From positions 1 through 64,000 of the forward strand of contig NW_027330928.1 in assembly GCF_022965805.1 (NCBI RefSeq): 64,000 nucleotides of DNA. The letters run 5' to 3'. Within the stretch, counting starts at the first letter, position 1; every line of letters starts with the position of its first letter. Source of the DNA: Primulina eburnea. Lineage: Eukaryota; Streptophyta; Magnoliopsida; Lamiales; Gesneriaceae. Shown here in pieces: positions 58,517 to 64,000 of this stretch. The notes under the pieces were generated by a model, which was not told the DNA's origin, ran no database searches, and saw only the letters and a program-made list of their open reading frames with translations. The translations under genes were made by a program, and so were the position numbers.

Positions 58517-59784
58517 TTGTCAATAGAACTTTGGGAACACCTTTGCGTGCTATTCTTAAAAAGAACTTAGATTGGCATTTCTATGGACTTTATTTTGGGG
58601 TCACCTAGGACAAAGAATGGGTGGGATTCTATTTTTGTTGTTGTGGATAGATTCTCTAAGATGGCACATTTTATAGCTTGTCATAAAACCGATGATGCTT
58701 CAAACGTTGCGGATTTGTTCTTTAGAGAAGTCGTTAGGTTGCATGGCATGCCTAGGACTATTTTTTCTGGTCGCGATGTTAAATTCTCGAGTTACTTTTG
58801 GAAGACTTTATGGGCTAAACTTGGCACAAAATTGTTGTTTTCTACTACTTGTCATCCTCAAACGTATAGAAAAACTGAAGTTGTCAATAGACTTTTGGGA
58901 ACAACTTTGCGTGCTATTCTTAAAAAGAACTTTGATTTTCATTTCTATGGACTTTATTTTGGGGCCGCCTAGGACAAAGAAGGGGAGGGATTCTATTTTT
59001 GTTGTTGTGGAAAGATTCTCTAAGATGGCACATTTATAGCTCGTCATAAAACCGATGATGCTTCAAACATTGCGGATTTGTTCTTTAGAGAAGTCGTTAG
59101 GTTGCATGGCATGCCTAGGACTATTGTTTCTGGTCGCGATGTTAAATTCTTTAGTTACTTTTGGAAGACTTTATGGGCTAAACTTGGCACAAAATTGTTG
59201 TTTTCTACTACTTGTCATCCTCAAACGGATGGACAAGCTCAAGTTGTCAATAGAACTTTGGGAACACTTTTGCGTGCTATTCTTAAAAAGAACATGGATT
59301 GACATTTCTATTGACTTTATTTTGGGGTTTTCTAGGACTAAGAAGGGGAGGGATTCTATTTTTGTTGTTGTGGATAGATTCTCTAAGATGGCACATTTTT
59401 AGCTTGTCATAAAACCGATGATGCTTCAAACATTGCGGATTTGTTCTTTAGAGAAGTCGTTAGTTTGCATGGCATGCCTAGGACTATTGTTTCTGGTCGC
59501 GATGTTAAATTCTTTAGTTACTTTTGGAAGACTTTATGGGCTAAACATGGCACAAAATTGTTGTTTTCTACTACTTGTCATGCTCAAACGGATGGACAAA
59601 CTGAAGTTGTCAATAGTACTTTGAAAACACCTTTGCGTGCTATTCTTAAAAAGAACTTTGATTGACATTTCTATGGACTTTATTTTGGGGTCGCCTAGGA
59701 CAAAGAAGGGGAGGGATTCTATTTTTGTTGTTGTGGATATATTCTCTAAGATGGCACTTTTATAGCTTGTCATAAAACCGATGA
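58517..59784 (+). repeat. Tandem array of 363-364 bp units derived from a Gypsy integrase core
   Basis: Units start (at GTCAATAG) at 58519, 58883, 59246 and 59609; the last is cut by F. Each unit carries the integrase blocks [55 protein letters not shown] and (T)EVVN, from about the first catalytic Asp to the Glu, then jumps back to MDFILG. In every unit the second catalytic site reads SGRDVKF, with Gly where an active enzyme has Asp. Frameshifts and stops rule out a protein. The source integrase resembles that of CRM-like chromoviruses and is unlike A, B, D, E or F; that assignment is from memory of the family. Confidence 0.87.
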
Positions 59785-61783
59785 TGTGGGGACCCGGGCT
59801 CTAATTCTTTTCTTTGGGATTAAAACGGATCGTTATTATAAAAAGTGGGTCAAATTTTTGCTTTTACATTAACTCAAATGAAAGCTAACATAAGAAGTCT
59901 CTATGTTACTCAACAACATAATATACAAACATAAGATACAAATATGTCTGGTTCCAAACCATATTCGACAACTAGTAATTAAATACAGTACATGCCAAAA
60001 GTACAACTACTAGTTCTTCTGCTATGCCCGAGATCACCACGCTATGTCCATCTCTCATCCTCTGCGTGACCCAGATCCTGCCCCACCTGTTGTTATGCAC
60101 ACATACAGACATAACAACAGCCGGAAAACCGGTGAGAACAAATCCCAGTATAAACATGTATACATGCATATAATCAATTAAACATGAAACATGCTATCAT
60201 GAATGACATCATATGCACATGCAATGCAATGCGAATCACACCATGTCTAGACTCGACTCGACTAGAACTCTAGGGATCCCGGTGTGAATAAGACGTCACT
60301 ACCTACCCTCCAATCGGGGTAATGAACGTCTCATTCCTAGACTTCGGTCTGAGCTGTATCAACGGCGGCAATAAGAGTAATGCCTACTCCTATGCTGAGA
60401 TACACCGAAACGTCTAGCTATTTGACAATGCCTGTCAAAGACTCTCCTATCTTAAATGCAATGAATATCAATATGTAAACAACGTATAATCATATTCATA
60501 TCTGAATATCATACTGATCATACATGCTTGAATACAATTCTGAAATCAAAGCATAAACATGTTAACAGATTGAATATAATGCTATACACAATTCATAAAC
60601 ATGTTACAATATATCTAATAATACTAGTATGTGATTTTGGTTGGGAAACTCAAATAATATCTTATTTGAGTTACATCTCCCCAAACAAAACATGACTTAT
60701 ACCTTTCGTCGTAGAATCGCTGTCACGATCTCCAATACGAATCTGAAATGGAAATGTTGATACGCACTCTATCAATTTCTAATCTAAATCAACACATAAC
60801 CAAGTCACTACGTGATCTCGATACAATTTGACGGCATAACGACGTAATTCTCGATACCGGTCAATCAAATTCTCAACAGATATCAACACTATCTTATTCT
60901 TTAATCATAATCCAATACAATATTCATCCAAAACACAATAAATCCTATCCCAACAATTCATAAATCATACTGAAATTCATAGGAAATGCATATGATATCC
61001 TTTCTTTGATCCGTTTACAATTATATCATGCTCAATATGCCAAGAACACAATATAACTATCATATTCTCATTTCCCCAATATCTGAATTTCAAAACATGC
61101 TGGAATCAAAGAAAACTTACGTCACTTTGTAGATAATGAAGAGAGGAGTTCAAGACCGAAGTCGGATTTGAATTTGGATGAGTAAAACTTTCAAAATCAC
61201 AATTTGAAATGAAAGAACCTTCCTTGCCCTTCTCCTAAATTCTTCGGTGGTCTCCTCTGATAAAATGGCAAAGAGAAGCCATTATATATATATACTTTGC
61301 ATGCCTACACACACATGGCAAACCCTTTGAAGTACACGTCTCGCGCATATGCGCGGCAATACTCACGCATGTGCGCGAGACCTACTGTCTCGGCAATTCA
61401 ACACCTCGCGCATATGCGCCACTCAACTCGCGCATATGCGCCACTGCTTCTGGAGGCGCCGCGCATGTGCGCCACTACTCCCGCGCATATGCGCCAATGT
61501 TTCTGGACCGACCGCGCATATGCGCGACTAAACTCGCGCATGTGCGCCATAGCTGCTGGAAGGATCGTGCATATGCGCGCATTATCTCGCGCACGTGCGC
61601 CGAAGCTACTGGAATTTACGCGCATGTGCGTGCATATCTTCGCGCATATGCGCTGGAGCTTCGACCTTTCTCATCTCTTTTGTACATTTTGCCTTCTTTT
61701 TAAATCCAATAAAATACATCTAAAATCAACTTAATTCTTAACAAATTCGTCTGATTATTATAACTAAATCTTCGAGCCTTACA
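59785..61783 (-). repeat. Element F 3' LTR (1,999 bp)
   Basis: The ends match those of the E LTRs (TGTAAGGCTCGAAG at 61783; CCCCACA at 59785). A TATATATATATA run lies at 61283-61294, with the palindrome array upstream of it on the minus strand. Open frames in the LTR are not supported as genes. Confidence 0.92.
61342..61654 (-). promoter_or_regulatory. U3 array of GCGCATATGCGC palindromes in element F
   Basis: About a dozen units with centres CATATG, CATGTG or CACGTG and arms GCGC or close variants are present. This is more than in E, and the spacing (commonly about 15-28 bp) differs. Confidence 0.75.
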
Positions 61784-61799
61784 TTTCTCCCCCTCTAAG
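61784..61799 (-). other. Element F polypurine tract
   Basis: On the minus strand CTTAGAGGGGGAGAAA precedes the LTR start, identical to E. Bases 61800-61883 are untranslated. Confidence 0.88.
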
Positions 61800-61883
61800 A
61801 AATGAGTTCGTCCTCGAAATCGCATGCCATTCTATCATTATAAGTATAAAAGTAATCACACCAACACTAAACAAATACTTACA

Positions 61884-64000
61884 TCATTGAAATAACTCGG
61901 GGTGTTTCTGTCTCATGCTGGCTTCTGTCTCCCATGTCTCTTCCTCGATACCATGACGACTCCACTGAACTTTCACAAGTGGAATATTCTTCGTTCTGAG
62001 TTGCTTGTTTTTCCGATCAAGGATCTGTATCGGTTGTTCCACGTAGCTCAACGTCTGATCAAGTTCAGCTTCTTCAGGTTGAATGACGTGAGAAACATCT
62101 GGCATATATTTTCGTAACATTGATACATGAAACACGTCATGTATTCCGGATAGAGAAGGAGGAAGTGCAAGTCGATAAGCTCGATCGCCAATCTTCTCAA
62201 GAATCTCGTAAGGACCAATGTATCGAGGAGATAGTTTCCCGCGTTTGCCAAATCGCACCACGCCTCTGAATGGAGAAATCTTTAAGAATACTCTATCTCC
62301 CGCCTCAAATACTAACGGTCTACGTCTGATATTGGCATACTTAGCTTGTCGATCTTGTGCAGTCTTCATCCTCTTCTGAATGAGTTTCACCTTCTCTGTC
62401 ATGTCACGAATCATATCTGGCCCAAGTTCTGGTACCTCTGAAACGTCATCCCAGTATAGCGGAGATCTGCACTTCTTGCCATACAAAGCTTCAAACGGTG
62501 CCATCTCGATACTCATCTGATAGCTATTATTGTAAGAAAATTCGCAAAGAGGTAGGGAATCTTGCCAACTAGTGCCAAAATCTAGCACTACGGCTCTCAA
62601 CATATCCTCTAGAGTCTGGATAGTCCGCTCTGACTGTCCGTCTGTCTGAGGATGATACGCAGTACTCAGGTGCAATGTCGTACCTAAGGCCTGCTGTAGA
62701 CTGTGCCAGAAGTGTGAAGTGAATCGTGGATCACGATATGATACGATAGACTTCGGCACTCCATGCAATCTGACTACCTCACGAATATAAATCTCCGCCA
62801 TCTGATCCTGTCTATACGTCATTCTGTATGGGATGAAACAAGCAGATTTGGTCAATCTGTCAATAATAACCCAAATCGCATCGCAGCCTCTGGATGATCG
62901 TGGTAACTTCGTCACAAAATCCATGGAAATGTGATCCCATTTCCATTCTGGAATAGACAAACTCTGAAGTAACCCTCCGGGCTTCTTCCTCTCGGCCTTC
63001 ACCTGTTGGCAATTCAGACATTTAGACACATATTCGGCGATGTCTGACTTCATCTGTTTCCACCAGAACTGTGTCTTCAAATCATTGTACATCTTCCTGC
63101 CACCAGGATGAATGCTGAACCGACTACAATGTGCCTCTGTCAGAATCCGCTGTCTCAAACCTGCAACATCTGGCACAACTAGACGGTTATTCACGTACAA
63201 CACATGATCTCGTACCTGATATTCTGATACATGCCCTGATGTGACCATTTGGATCGATCTCTGCACATTCTGATCGGTTCTTTGTGCTTCCTTGATCCTC
63301 ATAATAAAATTGGGCTCAACTTGGATCGTAAAAAGTCGTAGTGGCTTACTATCTGTATCAAATTCTAATCCAGATGTACAGCAATTTTCAACTAACTTGT
63401 TAACACCTATCGTCGATAAGGACAAAGAACATACCTTACGACTCAAGGCATCTGCTGCTGCATTTGACTTCCCTGGATAATATTTGATTTCACAGTCAAA
63501 GTCTTTCAAAAGATCTAGCCATCTACGCTGCCTCATATTCAATTCTGATTGAGAAAATAGGTACTTTAGGCTCTTGTGATCGGAAAATATCTCAAATTTT
63601 TCGCCGTAGAGATAATGACGCCAAATCTTTAGTGCAAATACGATAGCCGCCAATTCCAGATCATGAATGGGGTATCGAAATTCATGTGGCTTCAATTGTC
63701 TCGAGGCGTATGCGATCACATGGCCTCGCTGCATAAGAACACATCCCAAACCTCTATGAGAAGCATCACAATATACAACGAAATCACCCGTACCTGAGGG
63801 TATCGTCAGTACTGGAGCACTGGTCAGCCTTTTCTTCAACTCTAGAAAGCTAGACTCGCACTCCTCTGACCAAACAAACGGCGCATTCTTTTGCGTCAAT
63901 TGAGTTATTGGCTTTGCAATACTGGAGAAATCTTTGATAAATCTTCTGTAGTATCCGGCTAAGCCCATGAAACTGCGTATTTCGGGTACAGAAGTCGGTC
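61884..64000 (-). CDS. Element F gag-pol, C-terminal part (end of RT, RNase H, integrase, chromodomain-like tail)
   Basis: Open from the window edge to the stop at 61884, about 705 codons. It begins within RT ([13 protein letters not shown]), then RNase H (YCDASHRG), the integrase finger ([11 protein letters not shown] and CLNCQQVK), DFVTKLP, and the tail ending HPELFQ. Neither nonsense codon of E is present. However, the second integrase catalytic Asp is Tyr: the block reads VSYRDPRF (TAT at 62738-62736) where A, B and E have VSDRDPRF and D has VSDCDPRF. That change should abolish strand transfer, so F looks intact by frame but is probably dead for integration by its own enzyme. Confidence 0.92.
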   Translation of the reverse strand, partial: PTSVPEIRSFMGLAGYYRRFIKDFSSIAKPITQLTQKNAPFVWSEECESSFLELKKRLTSAPVLTIPSGTGDFVVYCDASHRGLGCVLMQRGHVIAYASRQLKPHEFRYPIHDLELAAIVFALKIWRHYLYGEKFEIFSDHKSLKYLFSQSELNMRQRRWLDLLKDFDCEIKYYPGKSNAAADALSRKVCSLSLSTIGVNKLVENCCTSGLEFDTDSKPLRLFTIQVEPNFIMRIKEAQRTDQNVQRSIQMVTSGHVSEYQVRDHVLYVNNRLVVPDVAGLRQRILTEAHCSRFSIHPGGRKMYNDLKTQFWWKQMKSDIAEYVSKCLNCQQVKAERKKPGGLLQSLSIPEWKWDHISMDFVTKLPRSSRGCDAIWVIIDRLTKSACFIPYRMTYRQDQMAEIYIREVVRLHGVPKSIVSYRDPRFTSHFWHSLQQALGTTLHLSTAYHPQTDGQSERTIQTLEDMLRAVVLDFGTSWQDSLPLCEFSYNNSYQMSIEMAPFEALYGKKCRSPLYWDDVSEVPELGPDMIRDMTEKVKLIQKRMKTAQDRQAKYANIRRRPLVFEAGDRVFLKISPFRGVVRFGKRGKLSPRYIGPYEILEKIGDRAYRLALPPSLSGIHDVFHVSMLRKYMPDVSHVIQPEEAELDQTLSYVEQPIQILDRKNKQLRTKNIPLVKVQWSRHGIEEETWETEASMRQKHPELFQ

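Larger units (their letters stand above)
59785..64000 (-). mobile_element. Element F: Ty3/Gypsy chromovirus of the E family, truncated by the window edge
   Basis: The 3' LTR (61783 down to 59785), polypurine tract and the C-terminal half of gag-pol are in the window. The left end TGTGGGG joins the integrase-derived array after GATGA (59780-59784), which would be one copy of its TSD. It is the same family as E but the LTR is 1,999 bp and clearly diverged. Confidence 0.92.

Noticed and set aside
58517..59784. A functional integrase gene in the tandem region
   Set aside because: The units are head-to-tail repeats of the same core with frameshifts, stops and a missing catalytic Asp; no unit is complete.
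1..64000. Many open frames of 60-140 codons on the strand opposite the gag-pol genes
   Set aside because: They are antisense shadows of conserved coding sequence; none has recognisable motifs, and they recur only where the sense gene is present.
1..64000. Host plant genes, tRNA or rRNA genes, CRISPR array
   Set aside because: Nothing outside the nested elements remains to hold a gene. tRNA-like matches are short primer-binding sites next to LTRs, and the short regular repeats are LTR promoter arrays or the integrase-derived array.

Overview
The window is plant repeat DNA, almost certainly from an angiosperm and probably pericentromeric or centromere-proximal heterochromatin. I see no host gene. 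Every base can be assigned to an LTR retrotransposon (five Ty3/Gypsy chromovirus-type elements, three Ty1/Copia elements and one Gypsy LTR fragment) or to a short tandem array built from integrase sequence. Primer-binding sites of the initiator-Met tRNA type (TGGTATCAGAGC and variants), polypurine tracts, TG...CA termini and 5-bp target-site duplications (TSDs) fix most boundaries to the base.

Layout, outermost to innermost. (0) A 363-364 bp tandem array made of Gypsy integrase-core DNA (58517-59784) is the oldest visible substrate. (1) Element A (+, chromovirus) sits in it; its coding end is at 1-3371 and its 3' LTR at 56902-58516. (2) Element E (-, chromovirus of another family) split A just after its stop codon (3378-56859, TSD GACGT). 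(3) Element B (+, chromovirus) landed in the 3' LTR of E (3855-48623, TSD AGAAC). (4a) Copia element C1 (+) landed in the reverse transcriptase of B (7075-36990, TSD CCTCT). (4b) Element D (+, same family as A) landed in the integrase of B (38413-46114, TSD CTGTC). (5) Copia C2 (+) landed in the gag of C1 (11287-32007, TSD ATGCT). (6) Copia C3 (-) landed in the 5' LTR of C2 (11744-22556, TSD TGTAC). (7) A reversed B-type LTR fragment joined to divergent Copia LTR sequence interrupts the 3' LTR of C3 (13230-14625). At the right edge element F (-, family of E) entered the tandem array at 59785 and runs out of the window.

LTR-pair differences counted by eye follow the nesting order: about 19 in 1.9 kb for E, 8 in 1,244 bp for B, about 12 in 2,071 bp for C1, 8 in 2,076 bp for C2 and 7 in 1,555 bp for D. 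All are recent on the scale of plant genomes. C3 breaks the rule: its LTRs match at both ends but are very different in the middle, although it is one of the youngest insertions. This points to recombination rather than age.

Coding state. D has an uninterrupted 1,472-residue gag-pol with all catalytic residues visible and is the best candidate for a live element. B (two nonsense codons), E (two nonsense codons) and C2 (two nonsense codons and an altered protease motif) are near-intact. F is open to the window edge but has lost an integrase catalytic Asp. C1 and C3 share a set of disabling lesions (a 657-bp integrase deletion, a stop right after gag, a 1-bp RT deletion) yet each inserted independently and keeps an intact 286-residue gag. 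They look like a gag-only, non-autonomous Copia lineage mobilised in trans.

The features I find most worth following are that lineage; the integrase-derived 363-bp satellite; and the presence, in three different Gypsy LTR designs, of arrays of short CpG-containing dyad-symmetric motifs in the U3 region, upstream of a TATA box where one is visible.
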